Assembly: GCF_030439915.1 (NCBI RefSeq)
Contig: NZ_JAQFJG010000006.1
Span: 1-64,000 of the forward strand
Direction: 5' to 3'
DNA length: 64,000 nt
Source: Streptococcus sp. SPS1
GTDB taxonomy: Bacteria; Bacillota; Bacilli; Lactobacillales; Streptococcaceae
A program made the translations under genes and the position numbers. The notes beneath the pieces are model-generated. The model searched no databases. It worked only from the letters and a program-made list of their open reading frames with translations, and was not told the origin of the DNA. Numbering within the stretch: position 1 is the stretch's first letter; each line of letters opens with the position of its first letter. This document shows, piece by piece, positions 9,664 through 19,453 of the stretch.

Positions 9664-10096
9664 AAAATACAGAGAAACCAGCAAAGACGAGGTTCGCAAA
9701 CCGTGGTTGGAGTTTTTCGGGAATAAACCATTTACTCAGCAACCCGAGCGAGCCATCAGTCAAGCAGACCAACTGCTGGACTACAAGAGCTGGTCCGAGG
9801 AGGACAGAAAAATGTTTAGTCAACTACGTATGCGTGAAGAACAAGCCTTGTTAGCACAGGACTATGCCTTGGAAACTGCTAGGGCTGAAGGTCTTGAACA
9901 AGGACTAGAGCGTGGTATTGAACGTGGTCGTGCAGAGGGTCGTGAACAAGGACGAGAAGAAGGTATTGAAGAGGGATTAAAAGTAGGTTTAGTAAATCTC
10001 GTTCGCCAACATCTCCTGACTTCCGAGGTTGCCAGTCAGCAATTGGGCATGACTGTCTCTGAGTTTGAAGAATTATTGAAAGACCATCATAACTAA
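9664..10096 (+). pseudogene. Stand-alone Rpn 3' cassette, copy 1b
   Basis: Starting a few bases after the stop of nuclease copy 1, the sequence repeats the last third of the gene, from the KYRETSKD string to a stop after LLKDHHN. The nuclease core is absent. The repeat tract differs (GIERGRAEGREQGREEGIEE). A full-length start is missing, but AGGAGG at 9798-9803 and ATG 9812 could make a 94-residue C-terminal protein. It could be a decayed duplicate, a store of tail variants, or an orphan inhibitor gene. TTG 9707 also opens the frame but has no ribosome binding site. Confidence 0.7.
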
Positions 10097-10103
10097 GAAC
10101 TAA

Positions 10104-10250
10104 AAAATACAGAGAAACCAGCAAAGATGGCATTCGCAAACCCTGGTTGGAGTTTTTCGAGAATAAACCCTTTACTCAACACCCCGAGCGAGCCATCAGC
10201 CAAGCCAGCGGTTAGGCGTGTCCATTGCTGAGTTGGTGTCCTTTCTATGA
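10104..10250 (+). pseudogene. Degenerate Rpn 3' cassette, copy 1c
   Basis: A third tail copy begins with the same YRETSKD-encoding bases, runs through FFENKPFTQHPERAISQA, then jumps to the conserved end (QRLGVSIAELVSFL and stop). The repeat tract and the internal start are deleted. Beyond it, to 10482, I see AT-rich sequence with no gene. Confidence 0.7.
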
Positions 10251-10482
10251 ACTCACATTTTTAATAGTAGAAAGTTGATGGGATGGCAAATTATTATAAA
10301 AATATTTGTCATTTTTGCTTGACATTTGCAGTTCTTTATTAGATAATACCAGAGAAGTAAGAATAATCTAGCAATCCATACAGCTTATATATTGAGATTT
10401 GTTCAAAGTACCGCATGCTTGAGAAAATGTTTTCCTTGTTTAGTAAAATGATGAAAAAAATTAAAAAATTAGCAGAAAACTC

Positions 10483-10511
10483 TTGACAAATCCTGCAAAT
10501 ATTTATATACT
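10483..10511 (+). promoter_or_regulatory. Promoter of choline-binding protein gene
   Basis: Perfect TTGACA (10483-10488), a 17-bp spacer and TATACT (10506-10511). It should be a strong vegetative promoter. Confidence 0.8.
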
Positions 10512-10568
10512 GTATGGTAGTAAGATAGTCTTACAAAATATTATAAAGAAAATGAAGGAGATAAAACG

Positions 10569-12059
10569 ATGAAAAAAGTTTTATTGACAAGCGCTGTTGT
10601 TTTAACAGCTTTCGGTGCATATACTGTTGCAAATGCAGAGGATGTAACTATCCCATCACTCACAGCTAACACTAGTACTTATGTGCAAACTTTGAAACAA
10701 AAGATTGCAATGGTGAAATCTGGCTATCCTTATAGAAATAGTGTTACAGGAGAGATTACTGATGCTAATAAACAACAGGGTGGTCAAGATGCAGCTCTAT
10801 TGGAAACCTCTGTTGAAAATGTTCAAAAAGCAGTTGCTGCATTGACAAAACTCCAAAACGAGTATAAGGTTCTTTTTACTAAGTATCACAATGCTTTGAC
10901 TGAACGTCAAGAGCGTGAAGCTAAACAAGACGAATTGGCGAAAGCAGTTGGAGCTGCTAAAACAAAAGTAGATGATTTGATGTATGATCAACAAGGTTCT
11001 AAGGTTGCTAATTCAGCTTTGACTACTGAATATAATGCTTTGATTGATAGTGTTGCTAATACTAATAGTGTTGCCTATGCTCAACAACAAGTAACTACTA
11101 AGGAACAAGATTTATCTGACAAGAAGGCGGCACTTGCAACCTATAAAGCAGAAAATGTAACTGAGTTGGCAAGTAATTATCAAACTGAAGTAACACGATT
11201 GACAGGTGAAGTTAATCAAGCACAACTTGCTGTAGATGATGCTAAGAAAGAACTTGCTAAACGTTCTGCTCGCGCTGAATCATTAGAAACTGAGATTATT
11301 CTTGCATTGGACGTAGATTATGCTACTGGTTATGCAATTCGTCAAGCCAATAAAGAACTACGTGCAGCGAATAAAGCACAAGCAGAAAATGACGGTAAAT
11401 TAGCAGCAGTTATTGAGTCAGTAAACAAACCTGATACAGGACTTCAAGCTAGACTTACAAAACTTAAAGGTGACGCTACTGTTGATGGTAGTATCAAACA
11501 CGCACAAGCAGACTTGGATACAAAAGTTGGTGTTGCAAAAACTAATTTTGCTACTGTAGAAACAAACATTGCTAATGTTAATCCAGCAGAGGCTAAACGT
11601 GTTGGTTTGAAATTTGAATTTGAAAAACTAGCAGACGCAGTTAAAGCTGTCCTAGCAACAGAAACTCCAGATGTTCCTGCAACTCCAGCTCCAGCAAAAG
11701 CTGCTTGGGTTCAATCAGGTTCTAGCTGGTGGTACAAACACGCTGATGGTTCTTACACAACTAACGGTTGGGAAAAAATCAACGGCACTTGGTACTACTT
11801 CGACCAAGCTGGTTGGATGGCAACTGGTTGGGTTAAAGATAACGGTACTTGGTACTACCTAAACAACAACGGTTCTATGGCAACTGGTTGGGTTAAAGAC
11901 AACGGTACTTGGTACTACCTAAACAACAACGGTTCTATGGCAACTGGTTGGTACAAAGTTGGTGAAAAATGGTACTACTCATACGCTTCAGGTGCCCTTG
12001 CAGTTAACACAACTGTAAATGGCTACACTGTAAATGAAAACGGTGAGTGGGTTAAATAA
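10569..12059 (+). CDS. Secreted choline-binding protein with coiled-coil region
   Basis: The 496-residue surface protein has a signal peptide (cut near ANAED, residue 24). A long helical, Ala/Lys/Glu-rich region follows (about 30-365) and is probably a coiled coil. A short Pro-rich linker (about 366-378) leads to about five choline-binding repeats (379-496; WYYLNNNGSMATGW type), which hold the protein on teichoic acid phosphocholine. The role of the helical part is unknown; PspA/PspC-like adhesion or immune evasion is only a guess. It has its own promoter and terminator and lies between two inverted nuclease modules. Confidence 0.85.
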   Translation: MKKVLLTSAVVLTAFGAYTVANAEDVTIPSLTANTSTYVQTLKQKIAMVKSGYPYRNSVTGEITDANKQQGGQDAALLETSVENVQKAVAALTKLQNEYKVLFTKYHNALTERQEREAKQDELAKAVGAAKTKVDDLMYDQQGSKVANSALTTEYNALIDSVANTNSVAYAQQQVTTKEQDLSDKKAALATYKAENVTELASNYQTEVTRLTGEVNQAQLAVDDAKKELAKRSARAESLETEIILALDVDYATGYAIRQANKELRAANKAQAENDGKLAAVIESVNKPDTGLQARLTKLKGDATVDGSIKHAQADLDTKVGVAKTNFATVETNIANVNPAEAKRVGLKFEFEKLADAVKAVLATETPDVPATPAPAKAAWVQSGSSWWYKHADGSYTTNGWEKINGTWYYFDQAGWMATGWVKDNGTWYYLNNNGSMATGWVKDNGTWYYLNNNGSMATGWYKVGEKWYYSYASGALAVNTTVNGYTVNENGEWVK

Positions 12060-12074
12060 TCCAAGATAATTTAA

Positions 12075-12102
12075 AACTAGGAGAGAACTCTCCTAGTTTT
12101 TT
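12075..12102 (+). terminator. Terminator after choline-binding protein gene
   Basis: CTAGGAGAG and CTCTCCTAG form a perfect hairpin with a 2-base loop, followed by T7. Confidence 0.92.
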
Positions 12103-12238
12103 TGCTCTTTGTTAGCTATAGGGGTAGAGTTTTGGGGATTTTCCTTGGAACTTTGTCTATTGGTTAGAAGAAAATAAAAAGTGAACAAGACGATATTTCA
12201 GTCCTGTTCACTTTTATGTTATAAGTTATTCTATAGTC

Positions 12239-12664
12239 TTACAACAACGCCTCAAACTCAGCGACAGTCATGCCTAACTGCCGGCTGGCGAATTCGGAAG
12301 TTAAAACATGTTGGCGAACCATGTCTAAGAAGGCAAAAAGTTTTCCTTCTTCCCTTCCTTCAACTTTCCCACGCTCCAGTCCCTGTTCAATACCTTCTGC
12401 TCGACCACGTTCAAGACCACGCTCTAAGCCTTTTTCCTCCGCTTGTTCCAAGGTATAGTCATGAGCTAACAAGGCTTGTTCTTCTCGCATACGTAGTTGA
12501 CTAAACATCTTCCTGTCCTCCTCGGACCAGCTCTTGTAGTCTAGCAGTTGGTCTGCTTGGCTGATGGCTCGCTCGGGTTCTTGGGTAAAGGGTTTATTCC
12601 CGAAAAACTCCAACCACGGCTTGCGAACCTCGTCTTTGCTGGTTTCTCTGTATTTTTTTAATTT
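12239..12664 (-). pseudogene. Stand-alone Rpn 3' cassette, copy 2b
   Basis: On the minus strand this follows the stop of nuclease copy 2 directly and repeats its last third, from KKYRETSKDEV to MTVAEFEALL and a stop, slightly shorter than the other tails. The nuclease core is missing. The internal AGGAGG-N8-ATG (ATG at 12508) would give an 89-residue C-terminal protein. The arrangement mirrors copy 1 plus 1b on the plus strand. Confidence 0.7.
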
Positions 12665-13639
12665 TTATTTATGATGGTCTTTCAATAATTCTTCAAACTC
12701 AGAGACAGTCATACCCAGCTGCTGGCTGGCAAATTCAGAGCTTAAAACATGTTGGTGAACTAAATCAAGAAAGGTAAAAATTTGTCCTTCAACTTTCCCA
12801 CGCTCTAGTCCCTGTTCAATGCCTTCTGCTCGTCCTCGTTCCAGTCCTTGTTCAATCCCCTCCGCACGACCACGTTCTAAGCCTTTTTCCTCCGCTTGTT
12901 CCAAGGCATAGTCCTGTGCTAACAAAGCTTGTTCTTCACGCATACGTAGTTGACTAAACATTTTCCTGTCCTCCTCGGACCAGCTCTTATAGTCTAGCAG
13001 TTGGTCTGCCTGGCTGATAGCTCGCTCGGGTTGCTGGGTAAAGGGTTTATTCCCGAAAAACTCCAACCACGGCTTGCGAACCTCGTCTTTGCTGGTTTCT
13101 CTATATTTTTTTAGTTCTAAGAACGCCATCTTAACCAGATGGTTTTCTTGACCGTTACTTGTGATGGTTAAGACTTCACCCGTCGTGTCTTCGCGCATGC
13201 TGAAACTGTGGAAAGCCAAGTCATCCGAGAAGTAATTGCTATCCACGATTGCGATAGCGTATACTGGTGCGATGTGTTTGTAGCTCTGGTGAGTATCTCC
13301 TTCTCGTTGGCGAATTTTTTCTAGGTTTTGATTGACCTGACTGCATAGGTAAGCCCACAGGCGATTGATGAAAAAATTCTGATGATGCACCTGAATCTCA
13401 ATAATTACTTGCGTTCCATTGTCCAACTCCGCCAAGACGTCTATACTGGTATAGAAATCCTGGGGCGAGTACGGTGTAGTGGGCAAGACGTGAATGTTAC
13501 TTCCCTCCAAAATGGTCACATTTTTTGCTGGCAAGTCCAGCATATCGCGGATAAATTGACAAGTGATTTCTGGATTGCTAAAGATTTTCTTAGCAACCAA
13601 ATCATTGGTTGGGCTAATGCCCGGATGACGTACAGTCAT
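12665..13639 (-). CDS. Rpn family recombination-promoting nuclease (PD-(D/E)XK), copy 2
   Basis: The 324-residue protein is nearly identical to copy 1 in the N-terminal 220 residues, including SIDVLAEL and VIIEIQVHHQ. It differs in its tail, where the unit ERGRAEGIEQGL occurs twice. The start at 13639 (MTVRHPGIS) follows a GGAGA ribosome binding site. An internal AGGAGG-N8-ATG at 12961 could make a 98-residue C-terminal product. It is convergent with copy 1, and the two form a roughly 1-kb inverted repeat around the choline-binding protein gene. A ComX box is upstream. Confidence 0.87.
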   Translation of the reverse strand: MTVRHPGISPTNDLVAKKIFSNPEITCQFIRDMLDLPAKNVTILEGSNIHVLPTTPYSPQDFYTSIDVLAELDNGTQVIIEIQVHHQNFFINRLWAYLCSQVNQNLEKIRQREGDTHQSYKHIAPVYAIAIVDSNYFSDDLAFHSFSMREDTTGEVLTITSNGQENHLVKMAFLELKKYRETSKDEVRKPWLEFFGNKPFTQQPERAISQADQLLDYKSWSEEDRKMFSQLRMREEQALLAQDYALEQAEEKGLERGRAEGIEQGLERGRAEGIEQGLERGKVEGQIFTFLDLVHQHVLSSEFASQQLGMTVSEFEELLKDHHK

Positions 13640-13707
13640 ATTTCTTCTCCTTTCATTATAGCACATTTTTTAATCTAGGTTTACTAGATTAAATGCTTCT
13701 ATCTATT

Positions 13708-13715
13708 TATTCGGA
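13708..13715 (-). promoter_or_regulatory. ComX (sigma-X) cin-box of nuclease copy 2
   Basis: On the minus strand the bases read TCCGAATA. The sequence from here to the gene is nearly the same as before copy 1, including the extended -10 TGCTATAAT. Confidence 0.72.
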
Positions 13716-13786
13716 AAAAGTATGAAAAATATTGGGTATGGCTCTTTCCAATGGTATTTTTTGATGCTTTCCTTTATAATGGGTGT

Positions 13787-16420
13787 ATGGATAAGAAAAA
13801 ATTATTATTGATTGATGGGTCTTCTGTTGCTTTTCGGGCGTTTTTTGCGCTCTATCAGCAGTTGGACCGTTTTAAGAATGTGGCTGGTTTGCATACCAAT
13901 GCGATTTATGGTTTTCAGTTGATGTTGAGCCATTTGTTGGAGCGGGTTGAGCCTAGTCATATTTTGGTGGCTTTTGATGCGGGAAAGACGACCTTCCGGA
14001 CAGAGATGTATGCGGACTATAAGGGTGGTCGAGCTAAGACTCCTGATGAGTTTCGTGAGCAATTTCCTTTCATTCGTGAGTTGCTGGATCATATGGGGAT
14101 TCGTCACTATGAGTTGGCTCAGTATGAGGCGGATGACATCATTGGGACACTGGATAAGCTAGCAGAGCAGGATGGTTTTGATATTACCATTGTCAGTGGG
14201 GACAAGGATTTGATTCAGCTGACGGATGAGCATACGGTGGTTGAAATTTCCAAGAAAGGTGTGGCTGAGTTTGAGGCCTTTACGCCAGAATATCTCATGG
14301 AAAAGATGGGCATCACACCAGCTCAGTTTATCGATCTCAAGGCGCTTATGGGTGATAAGTCGGATAATATCCCTGGGGTGACCAAAATCGGTGAAAAGAC
14401 GGGTATCAAGCTCTTGCTGGAGCATGGTTCACTTGAGGGAATTTATGAAAATATTGATGGGATGAAGACTTCTAAGATGAAGGAAAATCTCATCAATGAT
14501 AAGGAACAGGCCTTTTTGTCGAAAACACTGGCGACCATTGATACCAAGGCACCGGTTGAGATTGGTTTAGAGGATTTGGTCTATAGTGGTCCAGATGTGG
14601 AAAATCTTGGGAAATTCTACGATGAGATGGGCTTCAAACAGCTCAAGCAGGCTTTAAATGTATCGTCGGCTGATGTGGCTGAAAGCTTGGACTTTACTAT
14701 CGTTGACCAAGTCAGTCAAGATATGCTGAGTGAGGAATCTATCTTCCATCTTGAGCTTTTTGGTGAGAATTACCATACGGACGATTTGGTTGGATTTGCC
14801 TGGTCTTGTGGGGAAAAGCTCTATGCCACAGACAAGCTTGAGCTGTTGCAAGACCCAATTTTCAAGGATTTCCTAGAAAAAACACCTCTGAGAGTTTATG
14901 ATTTTAAAAAGGCCAAGGTTCTCTTGAATCGTTTTGGTGTGGATTTGCAGGCGCCTGCTTTTGACAGCCGCTTGGCCAAATACCTCCTTTCGACTGTGGA
15001 GGACAATGAAATTGCGACTATTGCTAGTCTTTATGGTCAGACTTATTTGGTTGATGATGAGACTTTCTATGGTAAGGGGGTCAAGAAGGCCCTTCCTGAA
15101 CGGGAGAAATTCTTGGAGCATTTAGCTCGTAAGCTTGCTGTGTTGGTCGAAACAGAGCCTATTTTGCTTGAAAAACTCAGCGAAAATGGGCAATTAGAGC
15201 TTCTTTATGATATGGAGCAACCTCTGGCCTTTGTCCTTGCTAAGATGGAAATTGCTGGGATTAAGGTTAAAAAAGAAACCTTGCTTGAAATGCAGGCTGA
15301 AAATGAGCTTGTCATTGAAAAACTCACTCAGGAGATTTACGAACTGGCTGGTGAGGAGTTTAATATCAACTCGCCTAAGCAGTTGGGCGTGCTTCTCTTT
15401 GAAAAATTGGGACTTCCTCTGGAATACACTAAAAAAACCAAGACAGGTTATTCGACAGCGGTGGATGTATTGGAGCGTCTGGCTCCGATTGCACCAATCG
15501 TTAAGAAAATCTTGGATTACCGTCAGATTGCCAAGATTCAATCGACTTATGTGATTGGCTTGCAAGACTGGATTTTGGCTGATGGCAAGATTCATACTCG
15601 CTATGTGCAGGATTTGACCCAGACTGGGCGTTTGTCTAGTGTGGATCCAAACTTGCAAAATATTCCTGTGCGTTTGGAGCAGGGCCGTCTCATTCGTAAG
15701 GCTTTTGTGCCTGAGTGGGAGGATAGTGTCCTTCTCAGCTCGGACTATTCACAGATTGAATTGCGCGTTTTGGCGCATATCTCTAAGGATGAGCACTTGA
15801 TTAAGGCCTTCCAAGAGGGGGCAGATATCCATACTTCGACAGCCATGCGGGTCTTTGGCATTGAGCGTCCTGAGGATGTGACTGCAAACGATCGTCGCAA
15901 TGCCAAGGCGGTCAACTTTGGAGTGGTTTACGGGATTTCAGACTTTGGCTTGTCTAATAATCTGGGCATTAGCCGTAAGGAGGCCAAGACCTACATTGAT
16001 ACCTACTTTGAACGCTTCCCAGGTATTAAAAACTACATGGATGAAGTGGTGCGTGAGGCGCGTGATAAGGGCTATGTAGAAACTCTCTTTAAGCGTCGTC
16101 GTGAGTTGCCAGATATCAATTCGCGCAACTTTAACATTCGTGGTTTTGCGGAGCGGACAGCTATCAACTCACCTATCCAGGGTTCGGCAGCAGATATTCT
16201 CAAGATTGCTATGATTCAGCTGGATAAAGCCTTGGTTGCAGGTGGTTATCAGACTAAGATGCTTCTGCAAGTGCATGATGAAATCGTCCTTGAAGTTCCT
16301 AAATCTGAATTGGCAGAGATGAAAAAATTAGTCAAACAAACTATGGAAGAAGCTATTCAACTCAGTGTTCCCCTCATCGCAGATGAGAATGAAGGGGCAA
16401 CCTGGTACGAGGCTAAATAA
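13787..16420 (+). CDS. polA: DNA polymerase I
   Basis: The 877-residue enzyme replaces RNA primers and fills repair gaps. An N-terminal 5' nuclease domain (about 1-290; YEADDIIGTLD and SGDKDLIQL) is followed by a 3'-5' exonuclease-like region with few of the catalytic acids, as usual in pneumococcal Pol I, and a polymerase domain (about 480-877; DYSQIELRVLAH, RRNAKAVNFGVVYG, LLQVHDEIVLE). The ATG at 13787 fits the family start. A TATAAT at 13775-13780 lies only 6 bases before it and no ribosome binding site is present, so the mRNA may be leaderless. Confidence 0.97.
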   Translation: MDKKKLLLIDGSSVAFRAFFALYQQLDRFKNVAGLHTNAIYGFQLMLSHLLERVEPSHILVAFDAGKTTFRTEMYADYKGGRAKTPDEFREQFPFIRELLDHMGIRHYELAQYEADDIIGTLDKLAEQDGFDITIVSGDKDLIQLTDEHTVVEISKKGVAEFEAFTPEYLMEKMGITPAQFIDLKALMGDKSDNIPGVTKIGEKTGIKLLLEHGSLEGIYENIDGMKTSKMKENLINDKEQAFLSKTLATIDTKAPVEIGLEDLVYSGPDVENLGKFYDEMGFKQLKQALNVSSADVAESLDFTIVDQVSQDMLSEESIFHLELFGENYHTDDLVGFAWSCGEKLYATDKLELLQDPIFKDFLEKTPLRVYDFKKAKVLLNRFGVDLQAPAFDSRLAKYLLSTVEDNEIATIASLYGQTYLVDDETFYGKGVKKALPEREKFLEHLARKLAVLVETEPILLEKLSENGQLELLYDMEQPLAFVLAKMEIAGIKVKKETLLEMQAENELVIEKLTQEIYELAGEEFNINSPKQLGVLLFEKLGLPLEYTKKTKTGYSTAVDVLERLAPIAPIVKKILDYRQIAKIQSTYVIGLQDWILADGKIHTRYVQDLTQTGRLSSVDPNLQNIPVRLEQGRLIRKAFVPEWEDSVLLSSDYSQIELRVLAHISKDEHLIKAFQEGADIHTSTAMRVFGIERPEDVTANDRRNAKAVNFGVVYGISDFGLSNNLGISRKEAKTYIDTYFERFPGIKNYMDEVVREARDKGYVETLFKRRRELPDINSRNFNIRGFAERTAINSPIQGSAADILKIAMIQLDKALVAGGYQTKMLLQVHDEIVLEVPKSELAEMKKLVKQTMEEAIQLSVPLIADENEGATWYEAK

Positions 16421-16444
16421 AAAGGGGACTAGTCCTCCTTTTTT
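16421..16444 (+). terminator. Terminator after polA
   Basis: AAAGGGGAC pairs imperfectly with GTCCTCCTTT and a T run follows. Confidence 0.8.
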
Positions 16445-16504
16445 GTAGTAGAATTCTGCAAGCCTTTTCAAATTGTGCTATACTGATGAAAAAGGAGGAT
16501 TTCT

Positions 16505-16942
16505 ATGAGTCAAGAATTTATCAATCCAAGTGATGGCGTGATTCGTCAGTATCTAGCAACGAGCAAAACCCTTGCTGTGGTGGGCTTGTCAGACCGTGAA
16601 GAAACAACCAGTAATCGAGTGACCAAGGAAATGCAGGCTCGGGGTTATAAAATCATCCCAGTCAATCCCAAGGCAGCAGGTGGCGCAATCTTGGGTGAAA
16701 AGGCTTATGCAAGCCTCGCTGAGATTCCTTTTCCTGTAGATATTGTCAATGTTTACCGTCGCAGTGAGTTTTTGCCAGATGTGGCGCGTGATTTTCTCAA
16801 GGCTGATGCCAAGATTTTTTGGGCACAGCTAGGACTTGAAAGTCTAGAAGCGGAAGAAATCTTGCGTGCTGGTGGATGTGATGACATCGTGATGAATCGT
16901 TGCATCAAGAGAGAACATACACGCTTAATTGAGGAAGCATAA
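16505..16942 (+). CDS. CoA-binding domain protein (Rossmann fold)
   Basis: The 145-residue single-domain protein of the YccU type has AVVGLSDREETTSNRV at the nucleotide or CoA site and IPVNPKAAG in the middle. The domain is like that of succinyl-CoA synthetase alpha subunits without the catalytic part. The exact function is unknown. GGAGGATTTCT precedes the start. It is monocistronic and followed by a terminator. Confidence 0.87.
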   Translation: MSQEFINPSDGVIRQYLATSKTLAVVGLSDREETTSNRVTKEMQARGYKIIPVNPKAAGGAILGEKAYASLAEIPFPVDIVNVYRRSEFLPDVARDFLKADAKIFWAQLGLESLEAEEILRAGGCDDIVMNRCIKREHTRLIEEA

Positions 16943-16945
16943 GAA

Positions 16946-16971
16946 AAAGGTAGCTGGTGGGCTACCTTTTG
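16946..16971 (+). terminator. Terminator after CoA-binding protein gene
   Basis: AAAGGTAGC and GCTACCTTT form a hairpin followed by TTGTGTT. Confidence 0.8.
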
Positions 16972-16976
16972 TGTTA

Positions 16977-17127
16977 TATTCAATGAAAATCAAAGAGCAA
17001 ACTAGGAAACTAGCCGCAGGCTGCTCAAAACACTGTTTTGAGGTTGTAGATAAGACTGACGAAGTCAGTCACATATATACAGCAAGGCGACGTTGACGTG
17101 GTTTGAAGAGATTTTCGAAGAGTATTA
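16977..17127 (-). repeat. BOX element (boxA-boxB-boxC), one boxB
   Basis: The reverse complement has the boxA string CGTCAACGTCGCCTTGC, one boxB (ACCTCAAAACAGTGTTTTGAG) and boxC (CCTGCGGCTAGTTTCC) ending in TTTCATTGA. BOX elements are pneumococcal-group repeats that fold into stable RNA. The boxA end supplies the TAA stop of the YeiH-family gene at 17125. Confidence 0.93.
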
Positions 17128-18135
17128 GAAAATGCCGATAAGGGTCTGCATACCAAGACTAGTGAGGATGATGGCAATCCAGCAGATGGCTCCGAGAACA
17201 ATGGATTTTCCGCTGGATTTGACCATAGCGACCAGATTAGTTTTGAGACCGATAGCACTCATGGCCATGACAATAAGGAATTTGGAGAGTTGTTTGAGAG
17301 GGGTAAAGAAACTACTAGACACACCTAGAGAGGTGAGTAGTGTAGTGAGGAGAGAGGCAAGGATAAAGTAAAGGATAAAAAGTGGGAAGACTTTTTTCAG
17401 TTGTAGGCTTTGCTTGTTTTCTTGTTGGCGACTTTGCCAGTAGGATAGAAAGAGCGTGATAGGGATAATGGCCAAAGTACGTGTGAGTTTAACAATGGTT
17501 GCAGACTCGAGGGTATTGCTTTGGTAAAGACTGTCCCAAGCGCTGGCGGCAGCCGTTACAGAGGAAGTGTCGTTGACCGCAGTCCCTGCAAAGAGGGCGA
17601 AGCCTTCATTGGATAGATGAAGCCAGGTGCCGAGGGTTGGAAAGATGAGCGCAGCCAAGACATTGAAGAAAAAGATAACGGAAATGGATTGGGCTACTTC
17701 CTTTTCCTTAGCATCAATAACGGGCGCTGTCGCTGCAATGGCAGAGCCACCACAGATTGAAGAACCTACTCCAACCAAGGTAGCCAGTTTTGTATCCAGT
17801 GCAAAGAAGCGCTGGAAGAAGTAGGCAATAATCAGAGCTATTGAGATAGTGGACAGGATGACAGGGAGTGAAGATTGGCCAACTGCGAAGACCTGCGAGA
17901 TATTGAGACCAAAACCAAGCAAGACAACGGCATACTGGAGCAATTTCTTGGAACTAAAGGTCAATCCCGCATCCAGTTGTTTATAAGACGAGAGAAAGGG
18001 ATGTAGGAGCATTCCCATGAAAATGGCAAAAACGGGCGCGCCAATGACAGGGAAGAATCCTCCTAAGTACCAAGATACGATAGAAATGAGAAGGCAGGCC
18101 AAGATACCTGCTCCATTTTTTGATAGAAATGACAT
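17125..18135 (-). CDS. YeiH/UPF0324 family membrane protein (putative sulfate exporter)
   Basis: The 336-residue polytopic membrane protein has about ten segments and the conserved stretch [19 protein letters not shown] typical of UPF0324. Family members have been linked to sulfonate or sulfate export, but the substrate here is not known. The start at 18135 (MSFLSKNG) follows GGAGG; the frame from 18147 lacks a site. The stop codon lies in the BOX element, so the insertion may have reset the C-terminus. Confidence 0.85.
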   Translation of the reverse strand: MSFLSKNGAGILACLLISIVSWYLGGFFPVIGAPVFAIFMGMLLHPFLSSYKQLDAGLTFSSKKLLQYAVVLLGFGLNISQVFAVGQSSLPVILSTISIALIIAYFFQRFFALDTKLATLVGVGSSICGGSAIAATAPVIDAKEKEVAQSISVIFFFNVLAALIFPTLGTWLHLSNEGFALFAGTAVNDTSSVTAAASAWDSLYQSNTLESATIVKLTRTLAIIPITLFLSYWQSRQQENKQSLQLKKVFPLFILYFILASLLTTLLTSLGVSSSFFTPLKQLSKFLIVMAMSAIGLKTNLVAMVKSSGKSIVLGAICWIAIILTSLGMQTLIGIF

Positions 18136-18283
18136 AAAAACCTCCAAATAAAATCTTTTACCATTGTAGACATAAAAACAGGAAAAGTCAAATAGAAAGT
18201 GGAAAGCTATTCTCTAATGTATTTTTGCGGTCGGGGGGCTTTTGTAGTATAATAGAGATACGTTTTGAAAGTAGGAGGTATCT

Positions 18284-19453
18284 ATGGATTTAACTAAGCG
18301 CTTTAATAAACAGTTAGATAAGATTCAAGTTTCGTTGATTCGTCAGTTTGACCAGGCTATTTCGGAGATTTCTGGGGTCTTGCGTTTGACCTTGGGGGAA
18401 CCTGATTTTACAACGCCAGATCATGTCAAGGAGGCGGCCAAGCGAGCGATTGATCAGAACCAATCCTACTATACAGGGATGAGTGGTCTGCTGACTCTAC
18501 GTCAGGCGGCCAGTGATTTTGTTAAGGAAAAGTACCAACTGGACTATGCTCCTGAAAATGAAATCTTGGTTACAATTGGGGCGACAGAGGCCTTATCTGC
18601 TACTTTGACAGCTATTTTGGAAGAGGGAGACAAGGTGCTCTTGCCAGCTCCTGCTTATCCGGGTTATGAACCGATTGTCAATCTAGTTGGGGCAGAGGTT
18701 GTCGAGATTGACACAACTGAAAATGGTTTTGTCTTGACTCCTGAGATGTTGGAGAAGGCCATTTTGGAGCAGGGAGACAAGCTCAAGGCGGTTATTCTCA
18801 ACTATCCAGCTAATCCGACAGGAATTACCTATAGTCGGGAGCAGTTGGGAGCCTTGGCAGATGTTTTACGCAAGTACGAGATTTTCGTTGTCTGTGATGA
18901 GGTCTACTCAGAATTGACCTATACAGGGGAAGCCCATGTATCTCTAGGAACGATGTTGAGAGACCAGGCTATCATTATCAATGGTTTGTCGAAATCGCAT
19001 GCTATGACCGGTTGGCGTTTGGGTCTGATTTTCGCTCCTGCGGCCTTCACAACCCAGTTAATCAAGAGTCACCAGTATCTGGTTACTGCTGCAAACACCA
19101 TGGCTCAACATGCTGCGGTGGAAGCCTTGACGGCTGGTAAAAACGATGCGGAACCGATGAAGAAGGAATACATCCAGCGTCGGGACTATATTATCGAGAA
19201 AATGACTGCTCTTGGTTTTGAGATTATCAAGCCAGACGGTGCCTTCTATATCTTTGCTAAGATTCCAGCGGGCTACAATCAAGACTCCTTTGCTTTTCTG
19301 AAGGATTTTGCTCAGAAGAAGGCTGTTGCCTTTATCCCTGGTGCTGCCTTTGGGCGTTACGGGGAAGGTTATGTGCGTCTGTCTTATGCAGCTAGCATGG
19401 AGACGATCAAAGAAGCCATGAAACGGCTTGAGGAGTATATGAGAGAAGCATGA
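18284..19453 (+). CDS. PLP-dependent aminotransferase (aspartate/aromatic type, class I/II)
   Basis: The 389-residue enzyme has fold-type I features: [43 protein letters not shown] and the PLP lysine in [16 protein letters not shown]. It moves amino groups between aspartate or aromatic amino acids and 2-oxoglutarate. The exact substrate cannot be read from sequence. AGGAGG precedes the start. It overlaps recO by 4 bases. Confidence 0.92.
   Translation: MDLTKRFNKQLDKIQVSLIRQFDQAISEISGVLRLTLGEPDFTTPDHVKEAAKRAIDQNQSYYTGMSGLLTLRQAASDFVKEKYQLDYAPENEILVTIGATEALSATLTAILEEGDKVLLPAPAYPGYEPIVNLVGAEVVEIDTTENGFVLTPEMLEKAILEQGDKLKAVILNYPANPTGITYSREQLGALADVLRKYEIFVVCDEVYSELTYTGEAHVSLGTMLRDQAIIINGLSKSHAMTGWRLGLIFAPAAFTTQLIKSHQYLVTAANTMAQHAAVEALTAGKNDAEPMKKEYIQRRDYIIEKMTALGFEIIKPDGAFYIFAKIPAGYNQDSFAFLKDFAQKKAVAFIPGAAFGRYGEGYVRLSYAASMETIKEAMKRLEEYMREA

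Noticed and set aside
9401-9823. Minus-strand frame across the nuclease tails
   Set aside because: It arises from the repeat-rich codons of the plus-strand nuclease; the similar plus-strand frame at 12181 mirrors copy 2.
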